Positions 17,439 through 26,728 are shown, numbered from the stretch's first letter. The stretch is DNA of 32,565 bases from an uncultured Bacilli bacterium (GCA_947626515.1 CANQSL010000011.1:1-32565), one strand, 5' to 3'. The notes: a model not told the origin generated them from the sequence alone. Translations and numbers: made by a program.

Positions 17439-17470
17439 AATAGAACTACTTTTAAGTAATTCTATTTTAA
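17439..17470. terminator. Terminator AATAGAA-CTACTTTTAAGTA-ATTCTATT
   Basis: Inverted repeat overlapping the stop of the 17462 gene. Confidence 0.65.
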
Positions 17471-19048
17471 TTTTATTTTAATTTCTGTATCTCTAAATAA
17501 TAATTCCATATTTAATTTAGTTGAATTTTTTAATTCATATGGAATAGAAATAAATAATTTATTATCAATTTTATTCAAAACTGTTATATCTTTTGCAGTC
17601 TTTACATTGCCATTTAATTCATATTCTATTTTAAAGAACGCTTTAAAAAAATCTATATCATTTTTATATACTTTACTTATATTTTTTTGACTATCTAAAG
17701 ATAAATTATAATCTAAAATAAGTAAAACATTATTAGCACTATTTGGAGTAATTAAACGAGTTCTTTCTATACAATCATTATCATCTTTACAGTCTTTTTC
17801 TGTATATGTATAACTATTACTTATTAAATAGCTATTTACTGTAATACTGGAACTTCCATAATTTTCACCAAATGTTACTTTTTCTTTCATATTATTATTT
17901 ACTTCTAATTTCTTTTTATCTATTTTTTTTGATTTAAATTTAACAATTTTATAAACTCCTTCCATTTCATCATCTTTGTATGAAATTTGATCATAAATTT
18001 TTATCTTATATGAATGTTTTTTATAACTTTTAGGGACTTCAAATATGAATAAGTAATTATATGTTTCTCCTGCATTTAAAAGAGTTTTATTATAAGGAAT
18101 ACCCATATCCATAAACTTATCATTAAAATAATTATTAGCATAAGAAAAATTGTCTCCAAATACTATTCTCATTTTGCTAAAATCAAACTTTTGAGATTCC
18201 GTTTTATTATTTTTAATATCTACATTAGCAATAATATATTTATAATCTTTTTTTACTATATTTTCATTTAAATCATATTCCGTTTCATAAACGTCATTTA
18301 TTTTAAAAGTAAAACCACCTGCTGAAAATTGTTTACCTAACTTATATGTATTGTGAGAAAAAGTAAATTTACTAATAGAGAATATTATTAAGATTCCTAT
18401 TAATACTAAACATACTGTATTAATTAATCCTCTATTTTCTATATAATAATATTTTAATTCTCTTATATATTTTCTGATACTTCTTTTATATTTATAAGTA
18501 TTTTTATTAAAAATGACCTCTACTTCTTCATTATCACTTTCTTCTTGTTTTAATTCTTCTATATCTTTTGAAAAATTAAACTTTTTTAAGTTGAATCCAA
18601 TAGTTGTAAAAGCAAACATAAAGATAAAATATAAAGCGGGAATTATTATCATTAACGATATATCAGAATATAAATTTAATGTTGTTTGTTCAATTGATGT
18701 TACTAATAAATCTCCAAATAAATTATTTACCAAAAACAAATATATTATTATAACAACAATGTAAAAAGCACAAAGAATATAATCCCTTAAAGGTTTCTTC
18801 TTTCTTATAAATAGTGAAATTATAGATGAAATTAATAATAAAATAAGAAAGATAGTTAACCCTAATTTAAAATTAATATAAGTAGATTTTAATACACCAT
18901 AGCTGGTATATGTTCCTAAATATATTTCACGTAACACTCCATGTAAATTATTTAAACTATAGGATAAGTAAATTAACAATATTGTTAAAATTAAATGAAT
19001 TAATCTAAAATATTTAATAAAAAATGCATAAGGTTTCTTAAATACCAT
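17462..19048 (-). CDS. Multi-TM protein with extracellular DUF4352-like beta domain(s)
   Basis: 528 aa; several TM helices then GKQFSAGGFTFKINDVYETEYDLNENIVKKDYKYIIANVDIKNNKTESQKFDFSKMRI, DUF4352-like. Confidence 0.6.
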   Translation of the reverse strand: MVFKKPYAFFIKYFRLIHLILTILLIYLSYSLNNLHGVLREIYLGTYTSYGVLKSTYINFKLGLTIFLILLLISSIISLFIRKKKPLRDYILCAFYIVVIIIYLFLVNNLFGDLLVTSIEQTTLNLYSDISLMIIIPALYFIFMFAFTTIGFNLKKFNFSKDIEELKQEESDNEEVEVIFNKNTYKYKRSIRKYIRELKYYYIENRGLINTVCLVLIGILIIFSISKFTFSHNTYKLGKQFSAGGFTFKINDVYETEYDLNENIVKKDYKYIIANVDIKNNKTESQKFDFSKMRIVFGDNFSYANNYFNDKFMDMGIPYNKTLLNAGETYNYLFIFEVPKSYKKHSYKIKIYDQISYKDDEMEGVYKIVKFKSKKIDKKKLEVNNNMKEKVTFGENYGSSSITVNSYLISNSYTYTEKDCKDDNDCIERTRLITPNSANNVLLILDYNLSLDSQKNISKVYKNDIDFFKAFFKIEYELNGNVKTAKDITVLNKIDNKLFISIPYELKNSTKLNMELLFRDTEIKIKLK

Positions 19049-19134
19049 AACTATAGTCTCCTATTCTTTATAAATTATACCATCTAAATTTTAATATGTA
19101 AAATAATTAATTTTAACAAATTTTTATTTATTAT

Positions 19135-19332
19135 TTTACTATATTTTTTTTATCATATAGGTTTTATTCTTATATTCTTTAATTACTTCTAAATCATATT
19201 TAATCCAATTTGTCCAATATAATTCCTGTTTTATCATAATAACCGTCATCAACAATAATAACTTTCACTAATGGATTTTTTACTAATTAATCATTCATAT
19301 TATAAGCTTGTATTATCGCGCTTACTTAAATT
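19135..19332 (-). pseudogene. Remnant of a family-2 glycosyltransferase
   Basis: Minus-strand VSAIIQAYNMND*LVKNPLVKVIIVDDGYYDKTGIILDKLD*, then after a frame change TNWIKYDLEVIKEYKNKTYMIKKNIVK*; resembles GT2 VSVIIPAYN...IIIVDDGSTDKTG. Confidence 0.55.
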
Positions 19333-19341
19333 AATCTCACT

Positions 19342-19366
19342 AAAAAAACCTATAAATAGGTTTTAA
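19342..19366 (-). terminator. Terminator AAAACCTA-TTTA-TAGGTTTTTTT
   Basis: Stem plus T tail on the minus strand, downstream of the LysM gene. Confidence 0.7.
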
Positions 19367-19413
19367 AAATAAAGAAAGGCATATCTAGAAAAAATAACTT
19401 TATGTCGAAATTA

Positions 19414-19716
19414 TTATCTCTTATATGCAAATAATTGGCCACTTTCTAATAAAATTCTATTATTTACTTTATTAAAATCACTATAGTCAACATTAAATAA
19501 ATTTAATATATCATTCAAATTATCACCACTTTGAGTTAAGTAATAGCTGTAACCACTTTTAGGAATTAAAATCTTCTGACCCTCATATATATAATCATTC
19601 ATATTTAATCCATTAATTAAAGCTAATAATTCTGGATTAATATTATATTTTTTACTTATAGCATAAAGAGTATCTCCTTTTTGTATGTTATAAGTGTCAT
19701 ATAATTCATTATTCAT
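19414..19716 (-). CDS. Small two-LysM protein without signal peptide
   Basis: YNIQKGDTLYAISKKYNINPELLALINGLNMNDYIYEGQKILIP is a LysM; the second half YYLTQSGDNLNDILNLFNVDYSDFNKVN is LysM-like. Confidence 0.85.
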   Translation of the reverse strand: MNNELYDTYNIQKGDTLYAISKKYNINPELLALINGLNMNDYIYEGQKILIPKSGYSYYLTQSGDNLNDILNLFNVDYSDFNKVNNRILLESGQLFAYKR

Positions 19717-19758
19717 ACTTATTCACCTATTACTAATATATTAAAATAATTTAAAAAA

Positions 19759-19780
19759 GTTCTATTTTTTCATAGAACTT
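19759..19780 (-). terminator. Terminator AAGTTCTA...TAGAACTT overlapping the stop codon
   Basis: Inverted repeat containing the TAG stop of the 19762 ORF, T-rich on the minus strand. Confidence 0.65.
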
Positions 19781-20217
19781 ATTTTCTTTTTATTTGGATA
19801 TAGTTTTTTTGCCTCTATCATATACATAGTTATAATTGTTTCAATTTCCTCAAGAGATTTCTTTGATAAATTAGAAAAATATATAACTTCTTTAGCTGTA
19901 TCTATAGTGATTCTTCCCCAAAATAGACCTGAGAAAACTTGCAAATCATTATATAATTCGGGAGTTACCGAATTTAATGAATATCCATATATGATATGAT
20001 CTTGAGCAATAAGTAATCTCTTAGATGTTACACATAATACTGCAGTATCAAAAAAATTAGTCCAACTATCATTTTTTTGTCCAGCACATGCATATAATAC
20101 TTCTTCATCTGGATTTAGATGTTTATCAATTATTGCACAATGTTTTTTCACTCTCCACATGATAGTACTAGGAAATCTTTTTTTAAATTGTTTAACACAT
20201 TGATATACATCTTTCAT
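19762..20217 (-). CDS. Hypothetical protein, possible bacterial PH-like domain
   Basis: 151 aa; LNPDEEVLYACAGQKN...AVLCVTSKRLLIAQ resembles PH-like domains. Confidence 0.55.
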   Translation of the reverse strand: MKDVYQCVKQFKKRFPSTIMWRVKKHCAIIDKHLNPDEEVLYACAGQKNDSWTNFFDTAVLCVTSKRLLIAQDHIIYGYSLNSVTPELYNDLQVFSGLFWGRITIDTAKEVIYFSNLSKKSLEEIETIITMYMIEAKKLYPNKKKISSMKK

Positions 20218-20235
20218 TTAAATCACTCTCTTATA

Positions 20236-21057
20236 TTATTCCTCTATCATTCCAACATTTTTTAATTTATCCATTAAACTTGCTCTATCGACATAGCCAC
20301 TTATACAATCAATAACTTTGTTATCCTTAGTAAATATTGTCAAAGGTGTACCAAAACCATCAGATAGTTTAAAGTCTTTTCCAGCATTATTAGTATCACT
20401 ATTACACTTTCCTGGAATTACTAATTTAGATTTTATAATTTTACTATATTCATCTGAATTATAACTGTCTGAATCAAAGAAATAAATATCTAAATCATAT
20501 TTTTCAGCTAAAGCATTATATACTGGCTTAAATAAATTGCAATAACCACATGTATCTCTACCAAAAACAAACATTGTAACTTCATCACTCTTTACAATTT
20601 CATTAAATTCACTTGAATCTTTTGCAACTTTATATGAGATATTTTTATCATTGAAATCTGCAATTAAAAATGCATCAACATCATCACTTAGCTCGTCTAT
20701 TTCATCTTCTTTATACTCTTTTTGTATATCTCCTTCAACTATTATTGCATATTTAGTATCTTCGCTAAATTTACTAGTTATTTCTTTGTCGTCTGAAGCA
20801 TTTATAACTTCATAATCAAAAGAATAATCATTTTTTTCTTTATTTTTTACTTCATTTAATATCTTAGTGCTAGCTTTATCTACATCACCAATTGATATTA
20901 CATATGATTCATTAGAATTTAATTTTTCAATTACTTTATCATTTTCTTGTATATCTATTTTTTGTGATTTTATATAGTCACTTATAATAGGAATAAACAA
21001 AATAATTAGCACAATAACAAAAATTATCCATCCAACATAATTCTTTTTATCTTTCAT
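20236..21057 (-). CDS. Membrane-anchored thioredoxin-like protein
   Basis: N-terminal TM WIIFVIVLIILFIPIISDYI; VTMFVFGRDTCGYCNLFKPVYNALAEKYDL (CGYC) and FGTPLTIF cis-Pro loop. Confidence 0.85.
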   Translation of the reverse strand: MKDKKNYVGWIIFVIVLIILFIPIISDYIKSQKIDIQENDKVIEKLNSNESYVISIGDVDKASTKILNEVKNKEKNDYSFDYEVINASDDKEITSKFSEDTKYAIIVEGDIQKEYKEDEIDELSDDVDAFLIADFNDKNISYKVAKDSSEFNEIVKSDEVTMFVFGRDTCGYCNLFKPVYNALAEKYDLDIYFFDSDSYNSDEYSKIIKSKLVIPGKCNSDTNNAGKDFKLSDGFGTPLTIFTKDNKVIDCISGYVDRASLMDKLKNVGMIEE

Positions 21058-21123
21058 TTTTAAAATACCTCCTTGATAATTGTATCAAAAAAAATAATCT
21101 TAGTCTATAACTAAAGAAATAAA

Positions 21124-21843
21124 TTAATATTTAACGTTATATAAATATAAACCATTTGCAGGTGCAGTAGTATAATTTATTTTCTTATTACTATTAAATG
21201 CATTACGATAATCATTATAGCTAATTTTATTTTTTCCTACTTCAATTAATGATCCAACTATATTTCTTACCATATATCTATAAAAACTTTTTCCTTCAAA
21301 AGTAAAAATTATATAATCATTTTTTTTAGTTATACTAATTTTATATATTTCACTATCATAGTTATCTCTAGTACCACTTACAAAATTTTTATAAGAGTGT
21401 TGCCCAAATAAAATTTTGCTAGCTTTTCTCATCGAATTTATATTTAAATTATGACAATAATTATAAATAAAATCATTTTTAATAGCATTGTACTTTCCTA
21501 CATTTATAACATACTTATATATTTTTCTCTTTACACTAAATCTTGCGTGAAATGATTCATCTACTATTTTGCAATTATTAACGTAAATAGAAGGTGGCAA
21601 TATTGAGTTCATTGCTTGCACTAATCTTTTAGTAGGAATATTGACATTTAAATCAAAATGACATTTTTGATTTAAAGCATGAACTCCTTTATCGGTTCTT
21701 CCACTCCCCTTTACAATAACTTTTGATTTATTAATTTTACTTAATGCATATTCTAATTCTTTTTGAATAGAGTCTAAATTATTTAATCTTTGAAATCCAA
21801 AATATTTACTTCCATCATATGAAATACTTATCAAATATCTCAT
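21124..21843 (-). CDS. truA: tRNA pseudouridine(38-40) synthase TruA
   Basis: ISYDGSKYFGFQRL, GSGRTDKGVHALNQKCHFD (catalytic Asp), FYRYMVRNIVGSLIEVG. Confidence 0.96.
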   Translation of the reverse strand: MRYLISISYDGSKYFGFQRLNNLDSIQKELEYALSKINKSKVIVKGSGRTDKGVHALNQKCHFDLNVNIPTKRLVQAMNSILPPSIYVNNCKIVDESFHARFSVKRKIYKYVINVGKYNAIKNDFIYNYCHNLNINSMRKASKILFGQHSYKNFVSGTRDNYDSEIYKISITKKNDYIIFTFEGKSFYRYMVRNIVGSLIEVGKNKISYNDYRNAFNSNKKINYTTAPANGLYLYNVKY

Positions 21844-22472
21844 TTTATACTCCTATAAATATCTTTTAATAACTCTTTATTATTTACTGTATATCCAAGT
21901 TTTGCTTTGTATTTATTTGCAAGTTTTATAAATTTAATTATCTCAGGATAATCTAAATTTATTCTACTTTTATATATTTTATTTATATCGTCCTGATAAA
22001 TTATTTTTCCATCTCTAAATACTATTAATTCTTGACATAATTCATTTAAGAAAACTAGGTCGTTGCTAATTGCAATCAATGTTTTTTTATAATTCCTTTT
22101 CAAATAATTTATTACTATCTTTTTATATTTATAATTTAAGCCTTTATCAAAATAATCTAATACTAAAATATTTTTATTATTTCTTAATGAATATATTAAT
22201 AATATTATTTTAAAAATACTTTTACTTACATTTTTTATTTTTTTATTTAATAAACTTTCTGGCATCTCAAATTCTTTTAAAAGATTTAATATATCATCAT
22301 CTAGCTTTAATTTATATCCATTCAAAAACCTTTTTATAGTCCATTCATCATCATAAGATATTCCTTCAAATTCTATACCGTAGTTAATTAAATCAATTTT
22401 ATCTTTATATACTGCAATAAATTTATTTTCCTTAAAAATATCCGATTTAGTATTTGTATACATTATTTCCAT
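21840..22472 (-). CDS. Degenerate EcfA-like ABC ATPase lacking Walker A
   Basis: GIEFEGISYDDEWTIKRF (Q-loop region), NVSKSIFKIILL (signature position), ILVLDYFDKGL (Walker B position), LIAISNDLVFLNELCQELIVFRDGKIIYQ; EcfA-like C-terminus PEIIKFIKLANKYKAKLGYTVNNKELLKDI; position between an ABC ATPase and truA. Confidence 0.65.
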   Translation of the reverse strand: MEIMYTNTKSDIFKENKFIAVYKDKIDLINYGIEFEGISYDDEWTIKRFLNGYKLKLDDDILNLLKEFEMPESLLNKKIKNVSKSIFKIILLIYSLRNNKNILVLDYFDKGLNYKYKKIVINYLKRNYKKTLIAISNDLVFLNELCQELIVFRDGKIIYQDDINKIYKSRINLDYPEIIKFIKLANKYKAKLGYTVNNKELLKDIYRSIK

Positions 22473-23209
22473 AGTAAATCAATTAACTCCTTATGCACAA
22501 TATGTAATTCATTTATTAAGCCATATTCTTTTAACATTATATTTAAATCATATATAAACGGCATATTTAACCCTAAATCTTTAAATAATTTTTCATTTTT
22601 CAATATATTTTTTGATAAATCAAAATCATATTTATAACCTTTATTCATAACTAGAATTTTATCATATAAAAATAATTCTTCCATATCAGAAGTTATATTT
22701 AATAAAGTTATCTCATTTGCTTTTATATAATTTAAAATATTTGTTTTTTTATCTCTATTAAGATAAGTTAATAAATCGTCAATACAAAAAATTGATGGTT
22801 TTATTATCAATAAAGAAAGAATTTTTATATAATTTCTATCTTCTAATGACATATCTTCAAAATCAGATTTTAAAATGTTATCTAATTTAAAAAAGTCTTT
22901 AAATTCTTTAATACGATAATCAATCTCTTTAATTTCCATTCCTATTTTATATAAGTAATATCTTAATTCGCTTAATGGTGTTGGTGTATTAAAAATATTA
23001 TTATTTGATACACATACTATATTTTTACGTTTATAATCTAATGTAAACTGTTTAAGAAGTTTATTATCTATTAGTATATCCGTATTTTTCTTTATTCCAG
23101 ATAATTTATTTAAAATGTTTGTTTTCCCAGAACCTATTGGACCAATTATTCCAATTAATTCACCACTATTAATTGTAATATCTAAATCTTTAAATCTAAT
23201 TGTTTCCAT
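22463..23209 (-). CDS. EcfA-like ABC ATPase with intact Walker A but altered signature, Walker B Glu and H-loop
   Basis: GELIGIIGPIGSGKTNILNKLSG (Walker A); MSLEDRNYIKI signature; IFCIDDL Walker B; NITSDMEELFLYDKILVMNKG. Confidence 0.8.
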   Translation of the reverse strand: METIRFKDLDITINSGELIGIIGPIGSGKTNILNKLSGIKKNTDILIDNKLLKQFTLDYKRKNIVCVSNNNIFNTPTPLSELRYYLYKIGMEIKEIDYRIKEFKDFFKLDNILKSDFEDMSLEDRNYIKILSLLIIKPSIFCIDDLLTYLNRDKKTNILNYIKANEITLLNITSDMEELFLYDKILVMNKGYKYDFDLSKNILKNEKLFKDLGLNMPFIYDLNIMLKEYGLINELHIVHKELIDLLWK

Positions 23210-23221
23210 AAATCTCCTATA

Positions 23222-24211
23222 TTATTCAAAATTTCTGTAAGGTATTAGTTTTTTTATTATCTGATTTTCTAATTCTTCTAAATTGTTAATATCTGGTTTC
23301 CCAGCTCCAGCAAAAAAATTACCTCCACCGTTAAATTGTCCCATTAATTCTCCAATATTAGTTTTACCATTGGATCTACCACTAATAGAAAGTTTGCCAT
23401 CTATCTTTCCTATCGCAAATGAGGCATCTGTCTGGTAATTGAGCATATAGTCTGCCGCTTTTGCTAATTCTTCTTTAGAGTATTCTTCATCTTGCCCATT
23501 TGCAATAGCAAATATAAAACTTACAAATTTTGTTTTTGAAACTAAGTCTTGTACTTTTCTATCGCTTAAAAAATTCAATTTAAAAAAATTATTTGCTATT
23601 TCTTGATTAGCGCCTTTCTCATATAAATATGCCACCGTTTTCATTGTTCTTGTATTATTATTTCTACTCAATCTGTTGGTATCTAAAAATATTCCTGCTA
23701 ATAAATAAGTAGCTATCTTAAAATCATATCTAATATTATATAATTTTAATAAATCTACCATTATTTCAGAAGCACTAGAGTAGCTAGTATCAATAAATTT
23801 ATTTTCTTCACTTGTTATTATAGTTTTATCATCTTCATTATGATGATCTATTAAAATAATGTTATTAAACGAATCCAATATGCTTTCACAACATACTAAA
23901 TTTTTCTTATTGACATCTAACGTAATCAATAAATCTTTATCTGTTTTAATACTGTTGTATGTATCTAAATTAATTATTGAAATAATATCTTTAGCTTCAT
24001 CAGAAATTTTTTTTGAAGCTGCTTCCATTTTTAATGGATCTTCATTAATTAAAATATGACATGGTACTCCTAACTTTTTTACAATTAAAGACATACTTAT
24101 ACAAGATGCTGTTGCATCACAATCTGCTCCAATATGGGGTGTTAAAATTACTTGATTACTTTCTAATATTAATTTAGTTAACTTTAATTTGAATTCACTT
24201 AATTTTTTCAT
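23222..24211 (-). CDS. DHH/DHHA1 phosphoesterase resembling the catalytic half of GdpP, or NrnA
   Basis: LTPHIGADCDATAS, LITLDVN, ILIDHHNEDD, DTSYSSASEIMVDLL, AGIFLDTNRLSRNNNTRTMKTVAYLYEKGAN, GQFNGGGNFFAGAG. Confidence 0.85.
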   Translation of the reverse strand: MKKLSEFKLKLTKLILESNQVILTPHIGADCDATASCISMSLIVKKLGVPCHILINEDPLKMEAASKKISDEAKDIISIINLDTYNSIKTDKDLLITLDVNKKNLVCCESILDSFNNIILIDHHNEDDKTIITSEENKFIDTSYSSASEIMVDLLKLYNIRYDFKIATYLLAGIFLDTNRLSRNNNTRTMKTVAYLYEKGANQEIANNFFKLNFLSDRKVQDLVSKTKFVSFIFAIANGQDEEYSKEELAKAADYMLNYQTDASFAIGKIDGKLSISGRSNGKTNIGELMGQFNGGGNFFAGAGKPDINNLEELENQIIKKLIPYRNFE

Positions 24212-24224
24212 TTTAGCCTATTTT

Positions 24225-24773
24225 CTAATCACTTTTTTTACCCTTTTTTATCTCTAAATATTTTTCATAATATTTATCAATTATTTTTTTATCAAAAGGA
24301 ACTGTGTTAGTTTGCTCCATTTCAATCAAATTAGATAATTCATTTTTTAATATTTTATCAATTTCTTTCGGATAGTGCATTATTTTGCTATGATAATTAT
24401 ATTCATTTCTATCTAACACTTTAAAAGCTCCATCTGGAAATACTCTTAAATCTAAATCATAATCTATATATTTTATTATTTTATCATCTATCAAAAATGG
24501 TGATGCAATATTACAATAATAAAATAATCCATATTTTTTTAATTGTGCAATTATATTAAACCATCTTTTTTTATAAAAAAACATAATTGCCGGTTCTTTT
24601 GTCTTATGAGTTGTTCCATTACTCTCAGTTACTTTAGTTTTGAAATTGCCACATACAATAAAGTCATCATTTATTTCTAATATAGTAGCTTCATCCCAAG
24701 TTCTATGTATTCTTTTATTATGTTTGTAACAGTGTATTTCTAGAACATCCCCTACTTTTATTTCTTCTTCCAT
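24225..24773 (-). CDS. DUF402 domain protein (nucleoside tri-/diphosphatase-like); start re-set to 24773
   Basis: IHCYKHNKRIHRTWDEATIL ... MFFYKKRWFNIIAQLKKYGLFYYCNIASP ... IKYIDYDLDLRVFPDG. Confidence 0.8.
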   Translation of the reverse strand: MEEEIKVGDVLEIHCYKHNKRIHRTWDEATILEINDDFIVCGNFKTKVTESNGTTHKTKEPAIMFFYKKRWFNIIAQLKKYGLFYYCNIASPFLIDDKIIKYIDYDLDLRVFPDGAFKVLDRNEYNYHSKIMHYPKEIDKILKNELSNLIEMEQTNTVPFDKKIIDKYYEKYLEIKKGKKSD

Positions 24774-24831
24774 AAAATCCACTCGCTTGTGTTTATTATA
24801 CATATAAATTATAAAAAAAACAAGTAACTAA

Positions 24832-24856
24832 AAAGTGTATCAAACTAATACACTTT
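24832..24856 (-). terminator. Terminator AAAGTGTAT-TAGTTTG-ATACACTTTTT
   Basis: 9-bp stem between the tpiA end and the DUF402 start. Confidence 0.75.
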
Positions 24857-24867
24857 GGCCATATTTA

Positions 24868-25536
24868 TTATTTTTTCAACATATTATATATTTTTAATAA
24901 GTTGTCTATATTTAAACTTTCTGTAGATAGCAATATCCCATCAATATCAAATTTTTTAATAACTTCAACATTAATTATATTGACTCCACCACCATATAGT
25001 AATTTTATATTATTTTTATCTTTAATATGACTTCTTATTATATTTATATTATCATTTATTAAATTCAAATCTATAGACTTAACACCAATATTTTCTTTAG
25101 GTTCATAAGCAATTATTACATTATTATCTTCAATAATATCTAAAACTTTATTTATCTCAGATATTATTTCATTAGCGTCACTGTTATCTTTATATCCAAT
25201 ACAATAAATTGGAATAATATTATTATCTAAACATATTTTCAATTTTTTAAACACTGATTCATCAGTTACATTTTTATAATTTCTTAAATCACTATGCCCT
25301 ATTAAAGAATATTTAACATTTAAACTTTTTAACTGTCGAGCATTTATTTCTCCAGTCATATTAGTATCCTTATATTCACTTATATCCTGACTTCCAAGTT
25401 TATATAAACCATTTTGAAATAAAGTCATATAACAAATAGAGGGCATAACTACTAAATCTAAATTTCTTATTTTTTCTTCATATCTTTTAATTTCTTCATA
25501 ATTTAAGTTAGCTTTATGGTTAACAAATATTTGCAT
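24868..25536 (-). CDS. tpiA: Triosephosphate isomerase, short and divergent
   Basis: VNHKANL (Lys site), LIGHSDLR (His site), IAYEPKENIG (Glu site), LYGGGV phosphate loop; directly follows pgk. Confidence 0.88.
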   Translation of the reverse strand: MQIFVNHKANLNYEEIKRYEEKIRNLDLVVMPSICYMTLFQNGLYKLGSQDISEYKDTNMTGEINARQLKSLNVKYSLIGHSDLRNYKNVTDESVFKKLKICLDNNIIPIYCIGYKDNSDANEIISEINKVLDIIEDNNVIIAYEPKENIGVKSIDLNLINDNINIIRSHIKDKNNIKLLYGGGVNIINVEVIKKFDIDGILLSTESLNIDNLLKIYNMLKK

Positions 25537-26694
25537 TTAATCCTCCATAGCTTGAAGTTTTCCATCTACTATATATTCTAATGTTGCACCTCCGCCTGTA
25601 GATTTATAATATAATTTATCTTGAAATCCAAGTTTATTAGTAGATGATACAGCATCTCCGCCACCAACAAATGTTTTTGCATTGCTTTCACTTAAAGCTT
25701 TCAATATACTTTCTGTGCCATTTTTAAATCTCTCATCTTCATATAAACCTATTGTTCCATTAATAAATACTGTCTTAGAATTATTTATTATATTTATATA
25801 TTTATCTATACTACTTTTTGAAATATCATAAATTACATCGTCTGATTTTAAATTATCAATTGTTCTTTCACAAACTGCATCATCATTAAGTACTTTAAAA
25901 TCAACTGGAAGTATAATTTTATCTGAATAGTTTTTTAATATTTCTTTAATTTCATCAATAGCTTCAATCGTGATTAAAGATTTCCCTACATTTATATCTT
26001 TAGCATAAAGAAAAGTATTCGCTATGCCACCACCAACTATCAAATAATCACATTTTTTAATTAATTCTTTTATCAATTTAATTTTATCGTCTACTTTTGC
26101 TCCACCCATAATTACTGTAAAAGGTCTTTCAGGGTTATTTATCAATTCATTTAACTTGGTTAACTCATAATCAATTAATAACCCATATGCACTAGGTATA
26201 TATTTTTTTATTCCATATGTTGATGCATGTTTTCTATGGCTTGATCCAAATGCATCATTTATAAATATGTCGGCTAATGATGCCCAATATTTTGATAATT
26301 CTATATCACAGGAACTTTCTAATTTTTCAGGATAATCTTCATATCTAGTATTTTCCATTAGTACTATTTCTTTATTTTTTAAATTTTTAATTAAATTTTC
26401 TAAGTTATTTCCTCTAGTTTCATTAGAAAAATATATATTAGTATTTAATAATTCTTTTAATTTTAAATATACCGGATATAAAGTATTCTTTTTTTTATCT
26501 TCTTCTGATTTAACTTTCCCCAAATGACTCATTAATATTATTTTGCAATTTTTTTCTAATAAATAATTAATAGTATCTAAACTTTTTATTATTTTAGTAT
26601 CATCTATTATTTCCCCATTTTTTATAGTAACATTTAAATCACTTCTCAAAATAACTGTTTTTTCTTTAACTTCTATATCTTTAATAAATTTCAT
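25537..26694 (-). CDS. pgk: Phosphoglycerate kinase
   Basis: RSDLNV, MSHLGK, FINDAFGSSHRKHAST, MGGAKVDDKI, GGGDAVSS. Confidence 0.97.
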   Translation of the reverse strand: MKFIKDIEVKEKTVILRSDLNVTIKNGEIIDDTKIIKSLDTINYLLEKNCKIILMSHLGKVKSEEDKKKNTLYPVYLKLKELLNTNIYFSNETRGNNLENLIKNLKNKEIVLMENTRYEDYPEKLESSCDIELSKYWASLADIFINDAFGSSHRKHASTYGIKKYIPSAYGLLIDYELTKLNELINNPERPFTVIMGGAKVDDKIKLIKELIKKCDYLIVGGGIANTFLYAKDINVGKSLITIEAIDEIKEILKNYSDKIILPVDFKVLNDDAVCERTIDNLKSDDVIYDISKSSIDKYINIINNSKTVFINGTIGLYEDERFKNGTESILKALSESNAKTFVGGGDAVSSTNKLGFQDKLYYKSTGGGATLEYIVDGKLQAMED

Positions 26695-26728
26695 ATTATC
26701 ACCAATTTAATTATAATGTATTAAAAAA

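Noticed and set aside
18513-18764. 83-aa + strand ORF in the DUF4352-like gene
   Set aside because: Antisense shadow without RBS.
23859-24059. 66-aa + strand ORF in the DHH gene
   Set aside because: Antisense shadow of conserved DHH motifs.
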